Shown piece after piece: positions 7,612-14,112 of a stretch of 14,112 bases of DNA. The notes under the pieces are model-generated. The model was not told the DNA's origin, ran no database searches, and saw nothing but the letters and a program-made list of their open reading frames with translations. This DNA is from JAITWN01 sp964546765 (GTDB lineage: Bacteria; Pseudomonadota; Gammaproteobacteria; SZUA-140), in NCBI GenBank assembly GCA_964546765.1, contig CAZJKV010000047.1, positions 1 to 14,112 on the forward strand. Reading direction: 5' to 3'. Position numbers and translations under genes: made by a program. Position 1 is the first letter of the stretch, and each line of letters opens with the position of its first letter.

Positions 7612-8511
7612 ATGGACCAGATAACTGAACTGTTCGATCAGGTCAGCTGGGAATCTATGATTCTGTCGATGGTCAGGATCACGCTGATCCTGGGCATCGC
7701 ATGGGGACTTGTACACGTCGCGCGTCTGGCGCTGAGTCGTCTCGAGGTCAACCTGGTCGAGCGCGGAAAACAGGAGGGCGAACCGCCGAGCGAGGCGGTC
7801 AAGCGCGCTGAGACCTTGATCAGGCTGTTGCGACAGGCGGTTGTCATCCTGATGTGGGTCATGGCTATACTCGTGATCCTGCGCGAGATGGGTTTCGAGA
7901 TCATGCCTGTGCTCGCCAGCGCCGGCATTGTCGGCCTTGCCGTCGGTTTCGGCGCCCAGAACCTGGTGCGGGATGTTATCGCCGGTTTCTTTATCATCCT
8001 CGAGAATCAGGTGCGGGTCGGCGACGTCGCGATCGTCAACGGGACCGGCGGCCTGGTCGAACGGATCAACTTCCGCACCCTGGTGCTGCGCGACCTCTCA
8101 GGCGTGGTCCATGTCTTTCCGAACGGCACGATCGACACCCTGTCAAACATGACCCGGGAATGGTCGGCCTTCGTCTTCGATATCGGCGTCGCTTACAAGG
8201 AGGACACCGACCGGGTCGTCGATGTCATGCGTGGCGTCGGGGAAGAGCTCAAGGGGGACGGGTATTTCGGGAACCTCATGCTGGATACGCCCGAAATCTT
8301 CGGCGTCGACGCCTTTGCCGATTCGGCGGTGATGATCAAGGGGCGGATACGCACGCGGCCGATCAAGCAATGGGAAGTCGGGCGCGAATTTCATCGCAGG
8401 ATCAAGAAGGCCTTCGACCGCGAGGGTATTGAAATTCCCTTCCCGCATCGTTCAATCTATTTCGGCGAGGCGAGCGGGCCGGTGCTGGCGCAACTGGTAG
8501 GAAAGCAATGA
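7612..8511 (+). CDS. MscS-family small-conductance mechanosensitive channel
   Basis: A 299-residue inner-membrane channel of MscS size (E. coli MscS is 286 aa). Such channels form heptamers that open under membrane tension and release solutes on osmotic downshock. Predicted membrane helices: about 16-40 (MILSMVRITLILGIAWGLVH), 74-92 (RQAVVILMWVMAILVIL) and the pore helix 98-131 (MPVLASAGIVGLAVGFGAQN then LVRDVIAGFFIIL). The pore helix has the Gly/Ala pattern that packs the channel. It runs into the beta domain VRVGDVAIVNGTGGLVERIN and the conserved HVFPNGTIDTLSN at 167-179, and then the alpha/beta C-terminal cage ending near FPHRSIYF. Start chosen at 7612. The gene is followed after 63 nt by the DUF481 gene on the same strand, so an envelope-related unit is plausible. 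The specific paralogue (mscS, ynaI, etc.) cannot be assigned. Confidence 0.94.
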   Translation: MDQITELFDQVSWESMILSMVRITLILGIAWGLVHVARLALSRLEVNLVERGKQEGEPPSEAVKRAETLIRLLRQAVVILMWVMAILVILREMGFEIMPVLASAGIVGLAVGFGAQNLVRDVIAGFFIILENQVRVGDVAIVNGTGGLVERINFRTLVLRDLSGVVHVFPNGTIDTLSNMTREWSAFVFDIGVAYKEDTDRVVDVMRGVGEELKGDGYFGNLMLDTPEIFGVDAFADSAVMIKGRIRTRPIKQWEVGREFHRRIKKAFDREGIEIPFPHRSIYFGEASGPVLAQLVGKQ

Positions 8512-8562
8512 CGGCAACAATATGCGGACGGTGGCCGAATGCTGTTCCATGAGTCGTTCAAC

Positions 8563-8568
8563 GAGGAG
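8563..8568 (+). promoter_or_regulatory. Ribosome binding site fixing the DUF481 gene start
   Basis: GAGGAG is 6 nt before the ATG at 8575. It favours that start, which opens directly into a signal peptide, over the in-frame ATG at 8539 that would put 12 non-hydrophobic residues in front. Confidence 0.8.
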
Positions 8569-8574
8569 ACTTGC

Positions 8575-9300
8575 ATGAGAAGGATTCGGGCTGGAATGAT
8601 AGCATTGCCAATGCTCGCGACCGCCGTCGCGGCGAATGCCGAGGAGGCGCCGCCAGCGCCCTGGACGGCCAAGGTTGCGGCAGGGCTCATCCTGACCTCC
8701 GGCAATACCGACACCGACAGCTTCACCGGCAACGCCGAGGTCGTGAACAATCGCGACTACTGGCGCCATACCGGAACGGCCGAGATCTACACCAGCAGGA
8801 CCGATGGCGAGAAGACCGCCGAGCGCTGGCTCGCATCGGCCAAGAGCGACTACCTGATCGGCGGCGGGCCGAACTACCTGTTCGCGATGCTGATGTATGA
8901 GGACGACAGCTTCAGCGGCTACGACTACCAGGCCAGTGAGACCGTCGGTTACGGCCGCAAGGTCATCGAGCGTCCCGACATGATGCTCGACCTCGAAATC
9001 GGCGCCGGTGCGCGGCAACGCAAGGAGACCGTGAGCGGAGATACCGTCAACGAAGCGATCGTGCGTGGCGCCGCGAAGTTCGAATGGCAGATGCGGGAAT
9101 CGGTGGCCTTCGGCGAGGTGTTGACCGTCGAGTCCGGCGAGGAGGCAACGATCTCGACCTCGACCACGTCATTGACCAGCCAGCTGGTCGGCAATCTCGC
9201 GGCGAAGCTTTCATTCCGCATCAAGCATGTGTCCGATGTGCCGGAAGGCGTGGAGAAAACCGATACCGAGACCACGGCCACCCTGGTCTACACGTTCTGA
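8575..9300 (+). CDS. DUF481-family (YdiY-like) outer membrane beta-barrel protein
   Basis: A 241-residue exported protein. A signal peptide is clear: basic MRRIR, hydrophobic core to about 19, and a cleavage site after AANA at 22. The mature chain begins APPAPWTAKVAAGLILTSGNT; the GLxxTSGNTDT motif is typical of DUF481, a salt-inducible outer-membrane protein family. The rest alternates polar and hydrophobic residues in beta-hairpin style (for example NYLFAMLMYEDDSFSGYDYQ) and ends in TATLVYTF, with the terminal Phe recognised by the BAM machinery. The function of the family is unknown; transport or structural roles in the outer membrane are inference. It lies 63 nt downstream of the mscS-family gene, and both fit an envelope or osmotic theme. 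A terminator is not visible after it. Confidence 0.9.
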   Translation: MRRIRAGMIALPMLATAVAANAEEAPPAPWTAKVAAGLILTSGNTDTDSFTGNAEVVNNRDYWRHTGTAEIYTSRTDGEKTAERWLASAKSDYLIGGGPNYLFAMLMYEDDSFSGYDYQASETVGYGRKVIERPDMMLDLEIGAGARQRKETVSGDTVNEAIVRGAAKFEWQMRESVAFGEVLTVESGEEATISTSTTSLTSQLVGNLAAKLSFRIKHVSDVPEGVEKTDTETTATLVYTF

Positions 9301-9410
9301 ACGTACCTGTGGAGGGGACCGGAATACTGCAGGAAGGGCCTGATTATACCAGAATATTCGCTCGCGCATAAGCTACAGCAAACGACGCCGTTCAGTTATA
9401 TATGAGACAT

Positions 9411-9434
9411 GCCGTTACAGTGGGTGTGAACGGC
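9411..9434 (+). other. Possible stem-loop in the leader of the unknown gene pair
   Basis: GCCGTT at 9411-9416 pairs with AACGGC at 9429-9434 across a 12-nt loop. A related GCCGTT lies at 9386-9391, in the imperfect inverted repeat AACGACGCCGTT. There is no T-run after it, so it is not an intrinsic terminator; it may be an operator for a dimeric regulator, an RNA hairpin, or chance. Confidence 0.3.
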
Positions 9435-9452
9435 GGTTTCGTGTCTCTTCTC

Positions 9453-9459
9453 GAGGAGG
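9453..9459 (+). promoter_or_regulatory. Ribosome binding site for the first unknown gene
   Basis: GAGGAGG is 6 nt before the ATG at 9466. A near-ideal site, it suggests the 213-residue frame is truly translated. Confidence 0.8.
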
Positions 9460-9465
9460 CCCTGG

Positions 9466-10107
9466 ATGCGCGATCGATCAAACACTACCCGGGTCATAGC
9501 CAGCGCGGATCTGCGTGAATACTTCCACGAAACGATCGGCGATGCGCTGAACCGGAAAGGCGTCGACGCGACGGTAGAGACCGTCTATTACATCGTCAAC
9601 CTGCTGACCGTCTTCCAGCGTAGCGATCGACTGTTCGACTTCAACGGCGAGCGTCTGGAGATCCGGCCGCTCGCGATGCTCTATGCCGATGCGCTCGAGG
9701 GACGCGGTCCCGAGGAGCGAAACCGCATCATGCAGCGCATGGGGGACGTGGCGCTGTTCATCTCCGGCGTGTTTTCGGAAAGCTTCTCGCGCAAGCTCAT
9801 CGATGTCGATTACTACATCGGGATGGGCAGCAATGCCTATGCCTATCTCTCGGATTCGATGCGCGGCACGACCCGGGGCGAGGTCTTTTGCGCGATCTTC
9901 GAGGAACTGTCCGCCAATTTCACCAGCTTTGCGGACGCCCTGTCCGGACTCAACGAACATGCCGCGACCGGCAGCGATGCCGACATCCTGCGCCAGTACG
10001 AGCTGTGGCTGCGGACCGGGAGTCGTCGCGCGCGGGAGCGTCTGCGCAAGCACGGCATCGAGCCGAGCGCCGCGGGTTCGGCGCCGCTCGGCCGCACGGA
10101 TCACTGA
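9466..10107 (+). CDS. Hypothetical protein, first of a two-gene unit
   Basis: A 213-residue protein that I do not recognise. No signal peptide or membrane helix is seen, so it is probably cytosolic. It appears mostly alpha-helical. Features: N-terminal helix ADLREYFHETIGDALNR at 14-30, a segment VETVYYIVNLLTVFQRSDRLF at 37-57, a hydrophobic Gly/Phe-rich block at 93-118 (GDVALFISGVFSESFS, then DVDYYIG), MGSNAYAYLSD at 120-130, and an Arg-rich end (SRRARERLRKHG) with a Ser/Ala/Gly tail. There is one Cys (142) and no obvious metal-binding or nucleotide-binding motif. It looks like a real gene from its strong Shine-Dalgarno and protein-like composition. The following gene starts 12 nt after its stop, implying co-transcription. 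No function is proposed. Confidence 0.8.
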   Translation: MRDRSNTTRVIASADLREYFHETIGDALNRKGVDATVETVYYIVNLLTVFQRSDRLFDFNGERLEIRPLAMLYADALEGRGPEERNRIMQRMGDVALFISGVFSESFSRKLIDVDYYIGMGSNAYAYLSDSMRGTTRGEVFCAIFEELSANFTSFADALSGLNEHAATGSDADILRQYELWLRTGSRRARERLRKHGIEPSAAGSAPLGRTDH

Positions 10108-10119
10108 CCGGGGCGAGTC

Positions 10120-10794
10120 ATGGCGTCCGCCTCGAGTCTCGGCAGGATGCAGAATTGCCTGGAACGCCTCTATGAAGTCCGTAGCGGCTGTGACATCGAG
10201 CGCTTCCTGATCACCGATCCCGAACTGCTGAGATCACTCGAGCGCAATCCCGCCGCGCGTGAGACCAGCGAAAAGCTGCTGGTGCGCGAGCACGGCGATG
10301 ATCTCGACCTGGCGCTCTATCTGGATGCGGCCACCGTGACGGTCCTGCGCGACAACGATCCGGTCCACTCGCTGAACGACGGGAACCTGGCCGAGTTCTG
10401 GACCGCACTCGAAGGTGTCAGTCATTTCCTCTACCTGGTATGGAACGCGCGTCATGGGCGCGGCGTCAGCCGCTTCGAACTGGAACTGCAGGCTGAAGTC
10501 GACAAGTTCGCCGCCGCAGTGCTCCTGATCGGCCGCCAGCGCGCGATGCGGATCCCGAGGGAACTGCATGAGCGCCTGTTCTCTGATCCGGTCTTCGAGA
10601 ACGGCATGGACACGAGCGAAGAGCGGCGCTATTACCAGGCCAACTATTACGCCGGCCTGTATTGCGAACATCTGCAGCAGGAATGTCTCCAGGACAGGCG
10701 CTCCAGTATGGTCAGGGAACTGCGGCGCTTCTATCGCCTGACCCATCGCCACAAGCTCCAGCACATCTCGAGGAAAAGCAGGCGGAGGGATTGA
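10120..10794 (+). CDS. Hypothetical protein, second of a two-gene unit
   Basis: A 224-residue protein that I do not recognise. It is probably cytosolic, rich in charged residues and largely helical. Noticeable segments are DDLDLALYLDAATVTVLRDN at 60-79, EGVSHFLYLVWNARHGRG at 98-115, FELELQAEVDKFAAAVL at 119-135, and RRYYQANYYAGLYCEHLQQE at 169-188. The C-terminus is very basic (RRFYRLTHRHKLQHISRKSR) and might touch nucleic acid or membrane surface, which is inference. His102 with Glu120, Glu122 and Glu126 forms an acidic/His cluster in sequence, but it matches no catalytic motif I know. Start at 10120 has GGGG about 6 nt upstream; an internal ATG at 10147 is an alternative. It follows the 213-aa gene by 12 nt and its stop is one base from the stop of the convergent lhr gene. 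Confidence 0.78.
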   Translation: MASASSLGRMQNCLERLYEVRSGCDIERFLITDPELLRSLERNPAARETSEKLLVREHGDDLDLALYLDAATVTVLRDNDPVHSLNDGNLAEFWTALEGVSHFLYLVWNARHGRGVSRFELELQAEVDKFAAAVLLIGRQRAMRIPRELHERLFSDPVFENGMDTSEERRYYQANYYAGLYCEHLQQECLQDRRSSMVRELRRFYRLTHRHKLQHISRKSRRRD

Positions 10795-10795
10795 T

Positions 10796-13700
10796 TCAGA
10801 CCCGGGATGTCGCCAGCAGCGCCTTGCGCAGCATCCATTCAGCATCGGAGTGGAAGGGCTCGAAATAACGGATCTCGTTGCCGATCGAGGCGGCGATCGG
10901 AACGCCGTCACGATACAGGATCCGGTTGCCGGCGACTGCCGGCACGCGCTCGCCCGGCGTGACGATGCCGGTCAGATTCAGCGGGTCGGCGCCGCTGATG
11001 CCGGTCAGCGTGCCGGCGGTCTCCTTTCTTGCCTCGCGCAGCGCGCCGATGGCATCGGGCAACGCGAACTGCTCTCCGCTGAATCCGTCGACGAAGCGAC
11101 CGCCGCGTATCTCGCCGCGCGCCTCGAGCCGGCGGTAGACCATGACGAGATCGCGCCATGGCGGCAGGGCGCCCTCGCGCGCGAGCAAGGCGCGAAACAC
11201 AACGCCGTAACGGCGCAACAATACCCGTGCAATGTGGCCGATCGCCGCACCGTCGTCAGCGGCTGCCGTTGCCGGCGCGGCCGGCAGCCAGACCCAGCGC
11301 CCGCTCTCGGCGATGCCCGGCGCATTCGTCCGATGCCGCCGTCGTGAACCGGAATAACCGGGGCGCCGCTGCTGTGGTACGAGCAGCGCGCGCAGCCCGT
11401 TAAAGCTGTCGGCGCTGGCGAGGCCTGCCGCGACCAGTTCGGCGAGCGCGGTCTCGATGCGGGTATGCAGCAGTCCGCTGGCCTCCTTCAGTTCTTCGAA
11501 AAACGCCGCAGGGTGCCGTTCGAACACGGTGGCCAGTGCACGCGCATCCGCCGACAGCGTCTCCGGTGTGACCGCCGGCGCAGGCTGCAACCGGCGCCAA
11601 TGCCGCAACTGAGGACGCGGGACGAAGGTGATCGATGTGCTGCGCAGCGGCGCCGGTGACCGGCCCGGGCTTCCACTGCCGCCGTCCGGCCGGCGCGGCG
11701 CCGGGCGCAGCCAGGCGAAGCGACCCGATACGCACAGCCTGTCGAGGTCGTCCGGAAACCAGTCGCGGGCGCGCGTGGACAGGAGTTGCGTTTCCCAGGC
11801 GCCGGCGGGCGCGGCGAATCCTTCGAGCTGTGTCAGCGCGCGCGCGAGCGACTCGCCGCCTTCGCCGGGATCCGCGACATGTTGCCAGTGAAACAGGAAG
11901 CGCATGAAAGCGGCCGGCGCGACCGCCTCGATCTCGCTGCGCAGGCGTTTCAGCGTATAGCGATGGATACGGGCAAGCAGTCGGCGCTCGCACCATTCGG
12001 CGCCGGATCCGGCGCCGGTAAACGCGCCGCGGATCGCGTAGCCCTCGGCTTCCAGTCGCAACAAGGCGGCGTCAATCGCGCACGTTGCCAGCCCGGTGTG
12101 CGAAGCGAGCGTTGCCGTCGTCACCGGACCCAGCGCCTCGAGCCTGCTGCGCAACACGGACACCAGGGCATCCCCGCGATCCTCGCTGACCGGGCCCGAT
12201 GGCGTGATCGCAGGAATCTCCGGTTCGGACGCGGCGTCGGGTAACAGCACGCGCAGTTCGGAGAGTCGTTCCGCAGCGACATGGAAGATCCGTCCATTCG
12301 GGTGTGCGAGACGAGTCGCCCGCCGTTCGCATGCCAGGGCTTCGAACAATACCGGCCAATCGTTGCCCCGCGCGAGTTCGGCATCGGTCAGGAAACCGCT
12401 CAGCACCAGGGCATCGTGCAGCTCATCGGACGTCGCCGCTTCCGGCCACGCCTCGGTACGCACGCGCGCTATCGCGTCCGGATCGAGCCGCCCGAGGTCG
12501 GCCGCGCTTTCGGGATCCAGGAAACGACGTTGTTGCACCGCAAGCGTGCGCCTTTCCTCGGCGGGTGCGTCGTCGAGGAAGGCATAAGGTCGGGCATTCA
12601 GTATTTCGCAGGCGAGCGGCGACGGCGCGGTCAGGTCGCACGCCTTGACGAGGATCGCGCCGGACTCGATGCCGCGCAGCACCGCCTCCAGGCCCTCGAT
12701 GTCCATGACCTCATGCAGGCAGTCGGCCAGCGTCTGCCGGACCAGCGGATGGTCGGGGATCTCGCGTTCGCCGCGGATGTTCTCGAGGCAGGCGAGCTGG
12801 TCCGGGAAGATCAGTGCGACCAGGTCCTCGGCGTCGGCGCGCTGAAATGGCGCCGGCACACGCCGGCCGTTGCGATTGCGCGGTACCGCGAGCGCGGTGT
12901 TCGCGACCCAGCGCCAGCGCGTGCCGAACATCGGCGCGTCAAGCAGGGCCTGGATCAGCAGCGCGCGCACGCCGTCGGTGCGCAGGTAGCGTGCGACCTC
13001 GGCAAGCGGGAAGCTGTGCGTCGGACCGAGCGACAGCACGATGCTGTTTTCGGTCGCGGCGGCCTGCAGCTCGAAGTTGAACTTGCGGCAGAAGCGCTTG
13101 CGCAGCGCCAGTCCCCAGGCACGGTTGATACGCACGCCGAACGGCGCGTGGATCACGAGGTGCATGTCGCCGGCTTCGTCGAAGAAGCGTTCGAACACGA
13201 CCGTCTGCTGCGTCGGGAGGACGCCGAGCGCGGCGCGCGCCGCTGCGAGATAGTCGGTCAGCTGCCGCGCCGCCGCGGGATCCAGCTGAAAGGCCGCTCC
13301 GATGACGCCGCGCGCCGAGTCGATCCCGGCCGCGAGGGCGTCGTCGGCAAACCGGTGCAGCCGAGCCACCGCGGCCGACAGCTCGTCGCTGCGCCCCGGC
13401 GCCTCGCCGAACCAGAACGGGATGTTCGGCGGCTGCCCCTTCGCGTCCTCGACATGGACCTTGCCCTGCTCGATCTTCAGCATCCGGTACGAGGTATTGC
13501 CGAGCTGGAAGATGTCGCCGGGCAGGCTCTCGAACGCAAAGTCCTCGTTCAGCGTGCCGATCCGGTAGCCCTGCGGTTGCAGCACGACGTCGTAGTCGAA
13601 CTGGTCCGGGATCGCGCCGGCATTCGTGACCGCGGTCAGGCGCGCACCGCGGCGCGCGCGGAGGCGGCCGTTAACGGCGTCGTGATGGATATAGGCAGCA

Positions 13701-14112
13701 CGCCGTCCGCGCCGCGTCGAATACCCCTCGGCGAGCATGCGCACGACGGCGGTGAAGTCCTCACGCGCGAGCGTGCTATAGGGCAGGGCGCGACGGAATA
13801 TCAAATAAAGCGCCTCCTCGTCCCATTCGCGGCTCGCGACCTCGGCGACGATCTGCTGGGCGAGCACGTCAAGCGGCGCCTGCGGCATCCGGATCAGGTC
13901 GAGCTCACTGCGGCGTACCGCGTCAAGCAGCGCCGCGCATTCGACGAGGTCGTCGCGCGACAGCGGGAACAGCCGTCCCTTCGGCAGCGCACCGACCGCG
14001 TGACCGGAACGTCCGACGCGCTGCAGCAGCACCGAGATCGTGCGCGGCGAGCCGAGCTGGCATACCAGGTCGACCGACCCGATGTCGATGCCGAGTTCCA
14101 GCGATGCCGTCG
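10796..14112 (-). CDS. lhr: Lhr, large ATP-dependent DNA helicase (N-terminal part missing)
   Basis: The C-terminal 1104 codons of a superfamily 2 helicase of the Lhr family; the gene continues beyond the right edge and lacks here the first RecA domain (Walker A, DEAH box). Reading on -, the visible part opens with helicase motif V (TASLELGIDIGSVDLV) and motif VI QRVGRSGH at 30-37, followed by PKGRLFPLSRDDLVECAALL. Next come the Lhr-core winged-helix region (about 95-145) and the block LPGDIFQLGNTSYRM with NIPFWFGEAPGRS at about 229-241. The remaining roughly 700 residues form the C-terminal region of long-form bacterial Lhr, including DPLNLTGIVTPGERVPA and GNRILYRDGVP near the end. E. coli Lhr is 1538 aa, so this is the long type. 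Lhr-core proteins translocate 3' to 5' and unwind DNA or RNA:DNA duplexes; the long C-terminal domain has been linked to DNA repair. A Pro/Arg/Gly/Ser-rich linker lies around 11610-11705. No frameshift is seen. Confidence 0.95.
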   Translation of the reverse strand, partial: TASLELGIDIGSVDLVCQLGSPRTISVLLQRVGRSGHAVGALPKGRLFPLSRDDLVECAALLDAVRRSELDLIRMPQAPLDVLAQQIVAEVASREWDEEALYLIFRRALPYSTLAREDFTAVVRMLAEGYSTRRGRRAAYIHHDAVNGRLRARRGARLTAVTNAGAIPDQFDYDVVLQPQGYRIGTLNEDFAFESLPGDIFQLGNTSYRMLKIEQGKVHVEDAKGQPPNIPFWFGEAPGRSDELSAAVARLHRFADDALAAGIDSARGVIGAAFQLDPAAARQLTDYLAAARAALGVLPTQQTVVFERFFDEAGDMHLVIHAPFGVRINRAWGLALRKRFCRKFNFELQAAATENSIVLSLGPTHSFPLAEVARYLRTDGVRALLIQALLDAPMFGTRWRWVANTALAVPRNRNGRRVPAPFQRADAEDLVALIFPDQLACLENIRGEREIPDHPLVRQTLADCLHEVMDIEGLEAVLRGIESGAILVKACDLTAPSPLACEILNARPYAFLDDAPAEERRTLAVQQRRFLDPESAADLGRLDPDAIARVRTEAWPEAATSDELHDALVLSGFLTDAELARGNDWPVLFEALACERRATRLAHPNGRIFHVAAERLSELRVLLPDAASEPEIPAITPSGPVSEDRGDALVSVLRSRLEALGPVTTATLASHTGLATCAIDAALLRLEAEGYAIRGAFTGAGSGAEWCERRLLARIHRYTLKRLRSEIEAVAPAAFMRFLFHWQHVADPGEGGESLARALTQLEGFAAPAGAWETQLLSTRARDWFPDDLDRLCVSGRFAWLRPAPRRPDGGSGSPGRSPAPLRSTSITFVPRPQLRHWRRLQPAPAVTPETLSADARALATVFERHPAAFFEELKEASGLLHTRIETALAELVAAGLASADSFNGLRALLVPQQRRPGYSGSRRRHRTNAPGIAESGRWVWLPAAPATAAADDGAAIGHIARVLLRRYGVVFRALLAREGALPPWRDLVMVYRRLEARGEIRGGRFVDGFSGEQFALPDAIGALREARKETAGTLTGISGADPLNLTGIVTPGERVPAVAGNRILYRDGVPIAASIGNEIRYFEPFHSDAEWMLRKALLATSRV

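Larger units (their letters stand above)
9301..9465 (+). promoter_or_regulatory. AT-richer leader region before the unknown gene pair
   Basis: This 165-bp gap is richer in A and T than its surroundings, with TGATTATACC, AGAATATTC and GTTATATATGAG. The last, at about 9395-9405, could be a -10 region, but no matching -35 box is seen 16-18 bp upstream. It holds the stem-loop described separately and is the likely promoter region for the two genes that follow. Confidence 0.35.

Noticed and set aside
7572..7628. 18-codon frame (MKAGCDGQKECKDNGPDN) overlapping the mscS start, possible leader peptide
   Set aside because: No Shine-Dalgarno at usable distance; the GGAGG at 7543-7547 is 24 nt away. 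Likely chance.
9336..9349. TATAAT on - in the gap after the DUF481 gene, possible antisense promoter
   Set aside because: The hexamer 17 bp upstream (TTATGC) matches a -35 box poorly and there is no gene on - for it to serve.
9301..9350. Possible sigma-54 (-24/-12) promoter from GG and GC dinucleotides
   Set aside because: Spacing is not the required 10 bp between GG and GC and the flanking bases do not fit the consensus.
10234..10911. 225-codon open frame on - antisense to the second unknown gene
   Set aside because: It overlaps the end of lhr as well as the unknown gene, and the + strand frame has the better operon fit and upstream signals; the - frame shows a shadow-like composition.

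Overview
The window is GC-rich, densely packed bacterial chromosome with short intergenic gaps and no mobile element, RNA gene or CRISPR array that I can see. Gene content (SufBCDSU with SufT and a Rieske protein, a Tll0287-like haem protein, an MscS channel, a DUF481 outer-membrane protein, a long-form Lhr helicase) and protein-level resemblance suggest a Gram-negative, probably gammaproteobacterial, organism. The signal-peptide-bearing DUF481 protein ending in Phe supports an outer membrane. The genus cannot be told from the sequence.

Left region (1-5417, + strand): an iron-sulfur cluster assembly operon, sufB (5' end outside the window), sufC, sufD, sufS, sufU, sufT and a small Rieske ferredoxin. 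Starts overlap stops (ATGA or GTGA) at four of the six junctions; the other two gaps are 14 and 3 nt. SufS mobilises sulfur, SufU accepts it, SufBCD builds the cluster, SufT probably helps maturation or transfer, and the Rieske protein may supply electrons. No sufA, sufE or regulator (iscR/sufR type) lies in the visible part.

Middle region (5466-9300): a secreted or membrane-anchored Tll0287-like (DUF3365) c-type haem protein on + follows 48 nt after the operon and may be read with it. It converges, with an 11-bp overlap of coding ends, on a - strand beta-CASP metallo-beta-lactamase RNase-like gene. That gene diverges from an mscS-family channel gene, which is followed by the DUF481 outer-membrane protein gene.

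Right region (9301-14112): an AT-richer 165-bp gap with a possible stem-loop precedes two tandem + strand genes of unknown function (213 and 224 aa), likely co-transcribed. They converge, with one base between stops, on the C-terminal 1104 codons of a long-form Lhr helicase on -, whose start lies beyond the window.

Most of the window is recognisable housekeeping and envelope material. The least explained items are the two-gene unknown pair, the Rieske protein sealed into the SUF operon, and the haem protein next to it with a likely His/Cys-ligated haem.
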